A DNA stretch of 64,000 nucleotides from Mya arenaria (Eukaryota; Mollusca; Bivalvia; Myida; Myidae), in the NCBI RefSeq assembly GCF_026914265.1, contig NC_069124.1:11611723-11675722 (forward strand), read 5' to 3'. Below the pieces are notes generated by a model, which worked only from the letters and a program-made list of their open reading frames with translations, ran no database searches and was not told the DNA's origin. The position numbers were made by a program, and so were the translations under genes. Below are positions 25,119 through 62,200 of this stretch, one piece after another (position 1 is the first letter of the stretch; every line of letters begins with the position of its first letter).

Positions 25119-26080
25119 AGGTCTACAGTGCCCCACAAAATATTTTTCTTTTTTGGTATAATATATAAGTCTTAAAATAAAGTGAAGTCAGTGTACCGAA
25201 AAATGACCGACGCTATACATTTAAGTTGAAATTTCGAGGTCATGAAACAATCGATTTTGTCAATTTGCCGATTTGTACTGAATTATGACCGTTCAATTTT
25301 TCTGACAACAAATTCTGCTTCAAATAAATGATGGTTTAAATTGTGCACTCAAATGCGCCTGTAGGCGTGGGTGCTTGTACAAAGTAATACTGTAATGAAT
25401 AGGGAACTAACAGGGAACCTAAAAAGTGAAGGGACATTGTTGTGACACGTTAAACCGAAGAATGGCTGTGAATGTGGGGGGGGGGGGGGGGGGGGGCTAG
25501 ACTTTGATTGACATAAGGGTTCATATGACAAAGTGACGTACAATGTAAAACTAAACCAATTGCTAGATAGCTTTATTACTGTTAGAGATTTGATTTAATA
25601 TCATAAAAATAATTCCCCCCGTCTCTTCAATTGCCGCGATAGTGAATACAAAAATTGTTTGGTGGTAAAGTATAAATCGGAGCAGTAGGTGCAATGTGAT
25701 GACACATCAAGGGGATGTAGACAAAATTACATTATGTTGTATACATACACATGTAACACTCTCGAAGCAGGGCCATTTTTCAAACCCCTGATGCAATCAT
25801 CATGATATTTCTTTAAGAAAAACATCTTTTAAACATCCGCAAATGTACATAGTGAGGCACATATAGCATATGAGACTGTTGTGCAATGGGATGGGTGAGG
25901 CAAATATCGTGTGGGGCAATGCTACTTCTAGGCATCATGGCATGAAGAACCAGTAAACCGTTTAATAATGTAACTGAAAAAATAACGAGTATGACAACCT
26001 AAAGCAGGCACTTTGCGTGAACAAATATGGTTTATGCGGTAGTGCTTTTCGAACTGGCCCTACCATCACATTATTTTCAA
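25119..26080. other. Spacer between the Ly6-vWA gene and the Hsp110 gene
   Basis: Contains likely poly(A) signals for the upstream gene: AATAAA overlapping the stop codon near 25115 and another near 25177. It also has a poly-G run. No further gene or repeat family was recognised. Confidence 0.6.
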
Positions 26081-26200
26081 CCAATCGCTGGCTTTATTAA
26101 AATTAACGCCGAGCCAATAATACTCGGAAGGCGTCGTACTTTCACGTGTGGACTTCGAAGAATTTCTAGAAATTTCTTGATCATTTTTTTTTTTATATAT
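26081..26200 (+). promoter_or_regulatory. HSPA4 promoter: CCAAT boxes, heat-shock element, TATA box
   Basis: CCAAT occurs at 26081-26085 and 26114-26118. A heat-shock element reads TTCTAGAAATTTC at 26164-26176, three perfect alternating nGAAn units. It extends in register to another TTC at 26154, with one imperfect unit between, giving four perfect units out of six in 26154-26181. A TATATAT box follows at 26194-26200, some 175 bases before the start codon. Heat-shock factor trimers bind such arrays, so heat-inducible expression of this chaperone gene is strongly suggested. Confidence 0.75.
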
Positions 26201-26363
26201 TAAGTGTTTGTCAACAAATAATTTCTGGAATCTACGTTATTGAGAACTACTAAAAAACATATCATTGCCATTTTGACTGTGTGAAACGTTGTGAAAAAGA
26301 AAACAGTGAACCGGCGTGTTTTCCTCATCTTAATTTTTGTCTGAATAGAAAAATTATCAGTAA

Positions 26364-50323
<23,960 letters not shown>

Positions 50324-51540
50324 TAATTGTTCAGTTCTAGGGTTTATAATAACAACTGTGTTTATATTGTATTCATGTGCTGTAAGTGTTGATGAGCTGT
50401 GTATTGATCTTGTTCTGCGTATATCATATTTTGTTAGCATGTGTTCTTTTTTATTTTGGAAAAACAAATCAAAGTTGTACAAGAGTAAATTATGCTTTAA
50501 GTGCTCATAGTACTTTGAAGTAATTACTATACCGTATTTGTCTTAAAATATGCACAGACCAGTCTAGTTAACCTCCCTTTGCGCTGGTTAAGGTAACATG
50601 AAAGATATGTAGGTGTTAAGAACTGCTAAAGCAGCATTGTTCACAATCTAAAATTGTGACAACTACCCAATCTCCGCCTTCCCTTCGTCTATTGGGCATA
50701 TGCGTCTCAACTTGTCTATCAAGACAAATACGGTATAATCAATGAAATAATTGTGTAGTTGATATTGTATTGACAGTGTCCATCATTTATTGCATATATA
50801 GTGCAAAGAGACACATATGAATTGTAGTTAATTCTGCGAACAGGTTAACATGTAGATGTAGTCATATGATTTGAAAAGGTAATGTTTTTATTAACTCAAA
50901 CACATATGGTTAGTATTATCACTGGTGATGATCTGGATGACTCCCATTATTTACCTTGATTGCAACATTCCTAAGACCTAAGACTGATGTAATATATTTA
51001 GGTGTGGCAGTCGTCAAATATACAAGTAACATGGCAATTATTATTCAATTTCAATGCCGAAATTTGTATGTGTTTTTATTTTAAGCTCTGTTTAGGTAAT
51101 TGTTTAATTTATCACTTTGTAATTGTACAATTTATGTTCATGCTTATAATGCATCAAAATCAATAATTAATCGATATTTAATTGAAAAGATTTGATTTCA
51201 TCGATTTTTTTCATGCACTAAGTGCTATCACTGTTGTTTTTTTTAAGTAAAATGGGCTGAAATGAGTGTAACAGTAAAAAGATATTTTCAAACAGTGAAC
51301 TTGTCAAAATATAATCAAGTTATTTTTCAATAAACCACCAAAAAGCTCGAAATAAAAATTAAAAAACAACAACAACTTTTTAACTTATTTACAGATACCG
51401 TATGAATATTTAAGGCAATGTTAAGTTTTGTTTTGTGTTTTCTGCACTTATAAAAATTGTACTTTTGCTGTTACTGAAGTAAATTATTGCAAATCAGAAA
51501 ACTATCATGGTCTTCAATAAACATCGGCCATACATATCAG
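50324..51540 (+). other. HSPA4 3' untranslated region
   Basis: AT-rich non-coding sequence after the stop codon, with AATAAA poly(A) signals at 51329, near 51351 and at 51516. No introns or other genes were seen. The true 3' end could be at any of these. Confidence 0.6.
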
Positions 51541-52980
51541 CTTTGTTATTTGGGTTTCACGATTCAGGATAATAATGTAATGCAAATTGAAGCACTTTCA
51601 TCAGTGCATTTAAGGGGGCCTGATTTGCTATTGGGCCAGAACTGGTGAGTTATTAAGACAATTCGGTTAGCTATCAAACTTGTCCAATAACATAACATAT
51701 AGTTTATTGTTATACAAGACCTCCGTCTCAAAATACAATTATCAGATCATCAAACAATAGTGGTGACAAAGGTTTTGCAGTTATATTCGGCATATTTTAA
51801 TATGCATATGAATATAATTGTTAGCAAACATATGAATAATGTGTATTTACAGTGGAGACAATCTATCAATATCTTGTCAAGTAATCCAATGCCACCATTG
51901 GCTAGGTATGCCAGCTGTATGTCACAACCACACCACATGGTTTCTCCAGTCGATGTACCATGCATTTCAATATTCATTCAGCTCTCAAATCAAATATCAA
52001 CCACAGATGCATCAAAATTATGATTGATAAACTGGTCAAGTAAAGCAAAGCAAAGTTACAATAGGCTTGCTCCAACAGCAATACGGCCTGTCCTCTGGCA
52101 CATGGGTTCTATTACCCTTGTGCCACACATCTTTCAGTATTTATTCACATGCCATCCAAGAACTGTTTATGAATAATAAAAGTGTTGTAAATGTATATTG
52201 CAATATTTTTTCTTTCGTACACCGACATCACTTTGTCAAACAGATTTAATGATATGTAGCAGATTCCTATTCGCTCGTTTAAATATAAATTTCTAACTCA
52301 AGAAATACAATGGAAACCATAATAGAAAATGGAATTCGTTTTCAAATGACATCATTATATTTTTAAACAAAAAGGACAACTTAATACCAATCTCATCATT
52401 TCAATGTGCTGCACATGACTAGAACATCGGATATTCATGACTCTTCTTATAATAAGAGGCATATTTAGTCACTGGTATCTCTCCAGGTTTATGGGACTTG
52501 TATGAAGTTTTTGTAGTGTAATGTCTTTCAAAAAGAGTTATTAAAATCTTGTAACTGGATGGCACAATCTTGGGAGTCTTTAAACAACAAGATAAAGTGA
52601 TCTGGATTCCTTATTTCATGATATCCATGCATAGCATACAAACCATGAAACAAAAGTCTTCACTCCTGTTGCCCATGTTTGTTACATGCCTATAAACATT
52701 GTTAGCAAGTTTGGTAGAGATTAAAGTAGTCCAAGGTCATGTTTGGTCAAATTGTGACAAAAGGGCATACTTTTAGGTAGTCGTAAATGATTGGGATAGA
52801 TGTCAAATTTGTTCGGTTCAGATGCTGATATATAATGTTTGAGCCAAAAGTTTTTTTCAAGGGGCCTGGTCCTACTAAAGCCATCAGTCTGGTATCTTAC
52901 TCATATATAGTGAGATATAGTGTCCATGAATATTGTAACCAAGTTTGGTGAAAGATAGGATAGCAGCAGATATCTTAGTA
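51541..52980. other. Intergenic, nothing recognised
   Basis: AT-rich sequence with only short, family-less open frames. No repeat family was identified with confidence. Confidence 0.5.
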
Positions 52981-52989
52981 CCACAATTC

Positions 52990-53330
52990 AAAAGAAGCTA
53001 CTACTTTATGATAATGTTGACTTGGTGACAAGGAAAGCCATCAACACCGTGGCAATCCTGCGAAGATACGTTGCTAGCTGCCTTCAGGCCATAAAATCCC
53101 GAAGTGGTTAGTGAGGCCCATCCTCCCATGCCTGGTATCCACATATTGCCTAGATTGAAAGCAAACTGGACACAGTGCAAACAAGAGCAGCCTGCTTTGT
53201 GAAAGGTGACTACTGGAGTATGGAGCACAAGCCAGTTGATAGCCACCCTATGTTGGCCAACACTGCAACAGCAATGATCAGATGCAAAACTGGTTCTTCT
53301 GTACATCTTCAGTCATGGCCGTGTCAACAT
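52990..53330 (+). mobile_element. Relic of a LINE reverse transcriptase (3' end)
   Basis: Two plus-strand frames give typical non-LTR retrotransposon C-terminal matches. 'WLVRPILPCLVSTYCLD' is followed after a frame change by 'KLDTVQTRAACFVKGDY', the diverged form of the widespread 'LE.IQRRAARFV.GDY' motif. The copy is short, frameshifted and truncated at the 5' side. Its clade (jockey/CR1/I-like) cannot be fixed from this fragment. Confidence 0.65.
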
Positions 53331-53829
53331 AACAATTGAGTGCATACTTCAGGGCTGGAATTTTATATTCTACTCAAGTTAATCTTATGGTCATACATCA
53401 TTGACCAATTACTGTATTACTAGTAGTCAATTATCAATAACAAGTAATCAAATTAGCTACATCGTTCCTAGATCCAATTTAGACCAATATTGAATACCAG
53501 CCCTGGTCCGAAGCCCCGACAACTAGAGGTCATACTCTGAGGTTATTCCTGTAGTTATGGCACACACCTGTCTACAATCTTTCCTCCCATCTGGCATACA
53601 CTTGGATGACCAGCTAGTTACTTGAGCCCAGACCCAGGTCTTTAGGAACAGGCTCAGCCTGCATCACTAGGCGCACATCAATTTTGCCTCACCGTCACCT
53701 TTTACATATTACCAAGAATTTGAATGCTCCAAAGAGGGCCCTGCACTCTTCTAGATAGGATGGTTTAAGTGAATGACTACTACATGCAACTGGTAATAAA
53801 ACAAATTAAATCCTGCCTCAAACATGTTA

Positions 53830-54300
53830 TAAAAAATTTCTCCCGCCTCAAATAATTAGATCCAAAAATGTGCGGGAAATCCTTGTCTTGCCCACAGGCA
53901 AAGTTAAAACAAGTATCCATATGGAACTCCGTTTATCGTCATCACACAACTACCTCCCTTTTTGAAGACCTTAGTGTAGGTAGCACCATGGAAACCTCGT
54001 CTTGTGACGACGTTTAGAATCAAAATTAATCATTTCTCGCGTCAACTGACACTGGAACTGTTTCACCCTTCATTCAAGAAATAATGCTGCACTCTCCTCA
54101 GAACTCCTCCATGACAACCACGAATTATCACATATCTATGTATAAGCAAGTTATTTCACTTCACCCTTTCCAAGTGTTCCAGCGAAAAAATACAATTTTA
54201 ACTTTATTTTGTTTAACTGATGTGGTTAACCTTGTTTTCGCAAACAACCTATGCTCGGTTTTGGATGAACCTATCTTACACGAGCGGCCATGGAAGATAC
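53830..54300 (-). repeat. Second copy of the interior of the 7979-10956 element
   Basis: Read on the minus strand, this stretch aligns over about 470 bases with 9885-10455. Shared strings include GTGTAAGATAGGTTCAT, GATAATTCGTGGTTGTCATG and TTTGCC(T/C)GTGGGCAAGA. It lacks the long inverted repeats, so it is a fragment or a solo internal copy. Confidence 0.75.
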
Positions 54301-54659
54301 TGACAGACTTGTCTTTAAAAATGCAGTCTTTTGTTTTAGAGTAAGCATTTGACATCAACATTGAACAAAAATTGCCATGCAGGCCTCAGTAAATGTTACA
54401 AATGGTATTTGGTGACAAAAAAAATACACTTCCTATGTCAATCTTTACACAAGGTATGCAAAAAATCATGTGTTTCCTTGCCAGATCAAAATAATCCAAC
54501 CTGACGCACCTCGCACGCAAGCCCCCAGTTCCTACTATGTTCTCAATCTACAAACACCTTCAGGAATTGACTTGGCATGTCCTATTCTCAAAATCACTTG
54601 TAGCCACCAAACCAAATTGCCAATCATTATATTGAATTTATGAAAAACATAACACGTCA

Positions 54660-55352
54660 AAGTTTCTTAAGTGAAAGACTTTATTACAACATAACTATAA
54701 AGCTAGTAAAGCAAATCTTTAAGGTATAAAATAATGAAATTACACAACATTATTATTTAAACAAAAAACACAACATTTGTACAACTTTTTACATGATCTA
54801 CAGCTATATATCAAGGTATTCAGTAAGAGAAAGCTTTTTCCAACTTTCAAAATACTTCAGCCATAAAATAATTTTGAAATAATCATTATAAAAAACGAAC
54901 TGTCAAAATATATGTTCATAAAATGTAAACTTCAGATCTACTGAAAAGATACAAACTTTTATTACAAATAAATAGAAACTTGTTTTATATAAATATTTAG
55001 CTTTCAAATTTCAGGGAAAGAATAATCTGTGTAACATGTAAGAGTATCATTTTCATATTTAATAGATCAAATATTCCATTTATTATGATTATACAATTTT
55101 AAAAAATACATCCAATGTACTCGTATAACAAACACCCTGTTGGCTTCCAGTTTAACTCAACAAAATAAGTATTCATGTTTTTAATAAATTGAAAATGAAA
55201 AAGTTTAATCATGAAAGGAAGTGAAGTAAATATAGCTTAGCCTACAAATATATAGACTTAAGACTGTGGAGATATTGCACTTGGTCCAGAAAGCAGCTTC
55301 AAACAGTTTCCATGGCAACCAGACTACTGCTTCTCCTTCTTCTTGCTCGACC
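54660..55352 (-). other. SCOC: Probable alternative last exon and 3' UTR of SCOC
   Basis: On the minus strand, a polypyrimidine-rich acceptor ending AACAG lies near 55353. It is followed by G TCG AGC AAG..., encoding SSKKKEKQ and a stop. Splicing from AAAAA|GTAACG at the end of the main last exon (the GTAA containing its stop codon) keeps frame and would extend the protein by about nine Lys-rich residues. AATAAA at about 54680-54685 on the same strand could end this transcript near 54660. An alternative view is an unrelated terminal exon or chance. No transcript evidence is available here. Confidence 0.4.
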
Positions 55353-55389
55353 TGTTGAAAAACAACAACATTGTAACACCAATCACATA

Positions 55390-55983
55390 TGAGCCGCGTC
55401 ACGTGATTTTGGGCCTTCGGACATATATTTACTATTACAATATTTTAAGGTATTTGAATGAAATTATATTTCAGGAAGATATTCTGAAAATTTCATGATG
55501 ATATCACTTAAATTGCTTACAAGTAAGACTATGTATTGCACATTTTGAATACTAAATTTGACGTCATTCAAATGACGTCGTTACGAAAGCACATTGTTCA
55601 AAACGTGCAAAATTAACGTATCAATATCACATTTAGCTTATAATTTAAATTCTTTTCTTATCATAGAATCTTCAAAGACCATAAATTAAGATAAAAATAA
55701 TGAATCAGTTTTGTATTTTTAATACATTTGGCAGTTTTAATCACAGACTATTAATGCAGGCAAAATATGTCGGGACGAAATTCATGGTTGCTATGGAAAC
55801 ATGAGTAAACCAATGGTCATAAATTGTGGAGAAAATGACGCACCAATGACAAACCTTAAAAAGAAAGAAGTTTGGAAGAAATTGATTAACATAGAAAAAT
55901 CATTATTTTTGGCATTTTTTATTAATGATTATTTCATTTGTAATATTTATGTCCGAAGGCCCAAAATCGCGCGATGCAGCTCA
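55390..55983. mobile_element. MITE-like element with ~38-bp inverted ends
   Basis: The left end TGAGCCGCGTCACGTGATTT and the right end, reversed, TGAGCTGCATCGCGCGATTT, both continue with TGGGCCTTCGGACATA. The interior is AT-rich, with a palindrome around 55558-55580 (TGACGTCATT...AATGACGTC). No clear target duplication was found, so the superfamily is open. Confidence 0.6.
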
Positions 55984-57291
55984 CCAATGGTATAATGATT
56001 AATAGTAATAGACAATAGGCTGATTGTACAGAATTTTCTTTAAGTTAACAAAGTTGTTAAAGTCCCGTTGTCAATGTCCCATTGTTAACCTTGAAATCTT
56101 TACTGCTCTGGAAGTTACTTGGAAACACTTGTGATCTGCAGTATTTCTAACAAGATTCGAGACATCTCTTTCAACTGTTCTCTTAAATATATGAACATAT
56201 CAAAAATAGTAAACCTTTAATATTAAACAATGATGCTGTTAAAAAGGCGTTCTCTATACCAACAGAGTTCTGAACAATCAGCCCATTGATAACCAAGTTA
56301 AACAAAATCTTGTAACTTTACACACTGAAGTCAATATGACTTCAAATAATTTAAATGGGAATACAATAAAACTGTGAATGCTTGAGGACGCCGGGGACCG
56401 AGCTTAAACCTAGAATGATCAGATGACCTAATTTTTCATTTTAGTCTGTAATGAAATGTCTTACACTGTACTTTCAAAGTTTGAAGTCATCAGTTTTTTT
56501 TGGCACCGATTATGCACTGCCTTTTGGAAATTACTCTATTTTTGCCCAAAAACAACATCTTTAAAAACAACAACATGAGAACATGATTAAATTCTTGTCA
56601 TAAGCTTTTCACATTTATTTTCTTAGATGCCCTTATCAAGTATTAGCGGTCATGCGTAAAGTGATAATCAGGTTCCGACACCTTTTCAAATCCCTTTCAT
56701 CTGTCGTTGTAAATTTATACAACTTACGACAAATTTAACACCTATTTTTATTTTTTTTTTGCTTTCGGGAAAATGTTTGAAATTATGACCTCGAGGTAAT
56801 CATAAGGTTTTTCACATGCCTTGTGTATTTGGGACTGGCAATCGTGCTCGAATCCTGGACTTATTTAGGTTTTGATCCAGCATCAGTATATTTTATATGA
56901 AAATAGAAGGAATAATGGTCAGAACTAGGCTTTGACCTTGACTCAACACCAGTTTTGGAACGAGTGCCTTTTCCAACGACTGCAGTTTAACTATTTATAT
57001 AGGACCGCATATCTCAAATATTACCGAGTCATAACATCATGCTAAATAAATACCAGGAGAACCATTTGAGTCTGCCAACGCTCCTTTATTTTCCAGGATC
57101 ATCAAGGAGAAATTAAAAAAAAATTCATCCAGATAGATGGAATTTGTTACATAATTGCATTTTTTGTTTTTAATGTAAACATGACTTGTATGATTGTAAT
57201 AACAAATTTCTACATTTTGGTCAACATAAATGTTTTTGCATGTGCACAAAACTTAGAAAATATGAAAATATTTTTAAGTAACACATCCACG

Positions 57292-58915
57292 TTACTTTTT
57301 CTTGGCCTTTGGCGAGGTTGACTGGAACACGGAGCTTGCGGTCATCAAGTTCTCAATATACTGTCCAAGGACCTGGTTTTCCGACTTCAGCTTCAAATTC
57401 TCTTCCTTCACATTGTCCACACGACTCGACAGGTCTGAAAAAACAACATCAACAAAGTTCAAAAAGGTAAGGTAAAAGTAAGACCAGAATTATAAATATT
57501 CTTGTTTTCCCCAGCCAACCTCTGGTACAAACCACATTGTACAGTTTTAAAAGACACACTACTTCATAAATAATGGAATCATAGATCTTTAATATGAGTT
57601 TCAATAGCCTAAATATAACATTTTTTGATCGCCTTGGGGAAAATGTGAAATCTGGGTAACATAAATTTAGTGTTTGCCCTTGCTTTTTAGCTTGAAGAAT
57701 CAAACTTTCCGACATTGAATTGTTGAAGTTCTTAGTCAGATTGTACTATATAGTTTATATTTAAATTATTCAGACACATAATCTGATACAAGACATACAT
57801 GTATATAATGTGTTTAAGTATGAATTTTATTTTTGAAAGAATATCTGGATAACCACACAAAGTTAAATTAACCTGAAGAATATTTAATCAAATTTACCTT
57901 TACACATAAAATTATTGGGCTTAATAAACCTCTACCAAGGACTATATGCCGCTATGAATTTTTTTAAAGTTTTAATCTCATTTGTCATTAAGAGAAGCCC
58001 CCTATTTACCATCAAGTGTATTCTGCAGCTCCAGGACTTGAGTAATCAGGCGCTGTTTCTCCTCTTCCTCATCGCCATTTAGGTCAGACTCTACACCTGC
58101 AGCAAGACATACAAAAACAGTTTGTTAAGACTGAAGAATATAGACCCATTGTTGCCGAAACAACAACTTCATATTTTTCAAAAGCAAAGGTTTTGTTAAT
58201 AATTTCCTATTTAAGACCATTATCAATGGCATGTATTCATTTTTAGGAGAGATAACTTAAAAAAAATCATTCTTACTGCTGGATCCAACAATTGTGTTTT
58301 GCGTATCAGCTGGATTGGTGAACACATTTCCACGAAGTGACAGTTCCCCTGAAAATAAATGATTCATATAAACTAAATATTGATTCAATATAATTCCTAT
58401 TTTCAGATTTGTCTTTAAATCATTATCTTTTGAACATATAACATGTAATTGTATGTGTTAAAAGGGCATTCTTGCAGATCAATTAGGTTGTCTTTCGCAT
58501 TTACAACCACTTGAGACAGTTTTAAAATGTAAGAATACCTGCTATCATCTTAAATATTTTTATGAAAATAAATTAGGAATATGAAGCATCACCAAAGACA
58601 TGCTAAATATTTTTATGAAAATAAATTAGGAATATGAAGCATCACCAAAGACATGCTTTTAACGTTCAAACGTTTTGAAAACACTGAATGTGAGAATGTT
58701 ATTTTTATAATAAACAATTTGAAAGTGTTTTGTCTCAACGGGAGAGTCAGAAATAAACAGTGGAGCAGGTCTTACCATCTGGCTAAGCGAAACCTGCATT
58801 AGTAAGAAATAAAATAAACATTAATTTGATTAAAATTAAGTTTTTTGACAGATTTACCTGCTTCGCTGTCGCTAGACAATGGTACATTGTACAGTTCTCC
58901 TTGCTGTGATGTCAT
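57292..58915 (-). CDS. SCOC: Short coiled-coil protein
   Basis: Four minus-strand exons join in phase: 58915-58858, 58348-58277, 58096-58010, 57434-57292. The product is 119 residues. Residues after about 50 read [22 protein letters not shown], then [20 protein letters not shown] and [18 protein letters not shown], nearly identical to human SCOC, and end KAKKK. The N-terminal 50 residues are not recognisably conserved, as is usual for the family. SCOC (UNC-69 in nematodes) is a coiled-coil Golgi-associated protein that binds Arl1/Arl3 and FEZ1/UNC-76 and takes part in autophagy and axonal transport. A minus-strand AATAAA at about 57083-57088 lies some 205 bases after the stop. A second, longer 3' end is suggested by 54660-55352. 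Confidence 0.95.
58551..58656. repeat. Recent 53-bp tandem duplication in SCOC intron 1
   Basis: Two identical 53-bp units in direct succession (58551-58603 and 58604-58656), starting TAAATATTTTTATGAAAATA. Identity without differences implies a recent event or an assembly artefact. Confidence 0.9.
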
Positions 58916-59235
58916 TTTTACTTTGTAAAGCCTTAATCACAAGAAAGGCAGTTAAACAATCAGCTAGTTTACAAAAAAAATACTGAAATGATTGGATAAA
59001 CTGTTGAGTAATCAGTTATTTTGAGTCATGTACTGTACGTATTTGGATTTCCCGATTTTTTTTGTTTTTAATTTCTTTCGAGAGTGAAACGGTTTCTACA
59101 GCGTCAACGGTGCTTAAAAAGAATTAAGAAAGCCTACAAATATTATGATTTTATGTAAAAACACGTTCAAAATGCTAATTATTCTTAATTGACAGAGCAC
59201 TTGCTGCCTAGAACCTCCATTTTGAATTTGTGTAT

Positions 59236-59252
59236 CACGTGATTCGACGTCA
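59236..59252. promoter_or_regulatory. E-box and CRE-like site upstream of SCOC
   Basis: CACGTG at 59236-59241 and GACGTCA at 59246-59252 sit about 320-340 bases upstream of the SCOC start codon. They are candidate USF/MITF-type and CREB/ATF-type sites for the SCOC promoter, possibly shared with a plus-strand transcript. Assigned by motif and position only. Confidence 0.35.
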
Positions 59253-59279
59253 CAAACATGTGCACTGGAGCTGTCAAGT

Positions 59280-62200
59280 GAGAAGTGTTGACAAAACTTT
59301 TTCGAGTTTAGTTTTATTAAAAATACTTAAAAAATGTGACCAATACTTGTGTGAGTATATTGTATTGAAAATAAATTAAAACATTACATGCGTTTTGTTT
59401 TATTCTGCGTGCGAAAAATGCTTTGAATGGTATAAAAATAGAAATATTTTGAAAATAATCTGCATATTTTTACAGGTAACCCTATCCAGGTAATAAGACT
59501 ATTTTAGTTATGACATTGTTTGGTGCTTTTAGACATGTTTTTGTTTTCATTTTATTCCTAACACGACAGGAGATGCCAATTGTTATGTTAGAGCTCTACA
59601 ACATTATTGTTCTCTGTGCAAGGTGTTCTGTTAAATTTCTTATTAGGCTGTATACAGTATAGGTTTACTTTACTAACTCGTTCTTACACATGCTTTTCAG
59701 TCTTCATGTCTGTGTCAACGTTTTTGCTAAATGTGCTGCATGGAAAAAGAGTTTTTGGTATTAGTCGATATAAACAGGGGCCAGTCATTTCTTGGCAGAC
59801 TCTTGGCAGAGTTTATTGCATTGCGGGAAACAAATCAAATGCTCAAATCTTAAAAATGTTTGCACATTGCCTTGTGTTCTTTCCATTGAAACAACCAACT
59901 TTTATAAATAGTTCTGTCCTGTACTAGTCTGTTCAAATATTGGAATGAAATATCTTCTAGACCAAGCAATAAAAATCAAATTTTTAGTTGTTTATAAGTA
60001 TGGTAATGGATTTCTAAATTGTATTTTGCATTTGGGCTTATGTAAACTCTTTGGCCCGTGGTTGGGGGCAGTAGGCACGTAAGAGGCTTTACTTTACAAT
60101 TGCATTACCAGGTAGTAGCCTAGAAGGATATAGGTTATAGTTGAAGTATTGCAAATTAAACACATATACTAATATGGAGTGACAGAAAACCCTTGTATAA
60201 GTTAGCGTATTTGTAATATTAAATAATTAACCAGCTTCTTTGTTTATCGATGATGTTCAAGTAAGTAGATTATCAATTATTGACTAAGTCATATTGGCTA
60301 TTAAGCTAAATAGACTAAGGACTTGAATCCATAGACACTTCTTGGCTGGATAGCAAGTGATGAGAAACAACACATATATTGAAAGTGAGTTTATATTTGA
60401 CATTGTTGACTAAAGATGTACTTGTATTGAACATAATATATTAATTAACTGCTCTCAAAAGTATAACAATCAGACTCCAAAGTGCCATAATCATCAATAT
60501 TAGCAAACAATACCACTGACAGGAAATTATGAACAAGCACTTAGTATAAATGAAATATTAACATGTATTTTTTTGTATGACAACACTTTTAAGTGTAAAC
60601 TTTTTGTGGCTGTCTTCCTTCATGTGTTAAAGTATGTAATATACAGTACTATTTATAGTGAAACATCTAAAATTAGGTTCTTTATTTGACAGGTTAATTT
60701 GGCTTCATTTGCATATATTAAACTTGCATTGCAAAACAGTTTGCAGAAATAAACCATGTAAATTAATACATATAACAGAGCATGAAGCTGGAAATGCTGT
60801 TTTTTTAGGAGTGCATTAAGGATTGCTATTTGCCAAATTCTTCTTCCAGTGTATGTCTTTCTTATTTCTCATCGAAATTTTAGACCACTAGGAGACTAAT
60901 TGGATGTAAAACGAGTTACCTAGAAATGCCAGCTCAGCATAATTAGATTTTCTCCCGTTGATGCTACTGATGTAATTGATAGTTTTTCTAGAAAGCCATT
61001 TAAAATTTCTCCTTGCAATCCAATATAAATGTTGGTTACATCCCAGTCAACTTGCTGGTTCAATTTGCGCTGAAAATAGACGGCTTTGGAGACAATTGTT
61101 TTAACCTTTGTTGAACTACTTCATGGAAGTTGCATCCTTAAATTTGCTTGTCTGGTTATTTAAGAAATTCATTTTAACCTTGTTGTCCTTGCTGTGCAAC
61201 TAGTTTAAATGTTGTCTATGACTTATGTCACATATATATGGCATTCAACATGAAATAATATTGTTATCAAGGAAAATAATGCCTAGTATATATTTGTAGC
61301 AAGTTACACAACATTGGCAATTTTTATTTGTGGAGCTGTGCCCTTTGATCAACTGAAAGAAAATAACTAGTTGAGTTGGCATTCACATCGCATTCTTCTT
61401 CATGCCTTTTATTTGCACTGTAAAGAAGATTTAATGCTTCCATTTTGAATGAAAAAGAATCACAACATACCTGAACAATCTATTAATTAATTGCAAACAA
61501 TGAAAGTCTTATATTTAGCTTTAAATTCAATAATTCAGCAATGACCTAAAGTAAAACATAGCATTCATTTTGGGGAAAATCAAGTGCTCTGCTTAGGTCT
61601 TACATAATCTCATGGTTTGATAAAGACTAGAACACATTACAGTGAAAGATAAGTGCTAAGGGGCCTTGTTTATGTTTTATAGGGTCAGACATTGATTTTG
61701 TTTTATTTCATGGGAGATGTGAACAAAATCCTTGTAACCCTGATAAATCATATTCACCAGATCAAATAAGAGCTCTATTAAATGTTTGCAGATAGGCCTG
61801 TGTTTGCAGATAGGCCTGTGTTTGCAGATAGGCCTGTGTTTGCAGATAGGCCTGTGTTTGCAGATAGGCCTGTGTTTGCAGATAGGCCTGTGTTTAGTGC
61901 ACCCGAACCCTACTGGGCAAGACCGTAGACCCTAGAGTTTTTTCAACCCTAGATAAAAAAGCAACAAATCAGAATGTCACAACTTGCTTTACTGTTTTGA
62001 CTGGACATAAAAAACAACAACACAACTTTGTCCCTTCACTACATAGCATTTTTAGAACATTGCCCTAAATTCAGATATATTTTTTAAAGGCCATATTGAA
62101 AAATATGATATAAAATGCCCTACATTGCCAAAAAGCATTAGTAGAGGAGATTGGAGAATTGAAAGTGAATTATTTTAGACTAAAATTTATTATTAAAAGT

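Noticed and set aside
59607-59927. A 106-codon plus-strand frame
   Set aside because: No family resemblance, AT-rich and hydrophobic by composition, no supporting context; probably chance.
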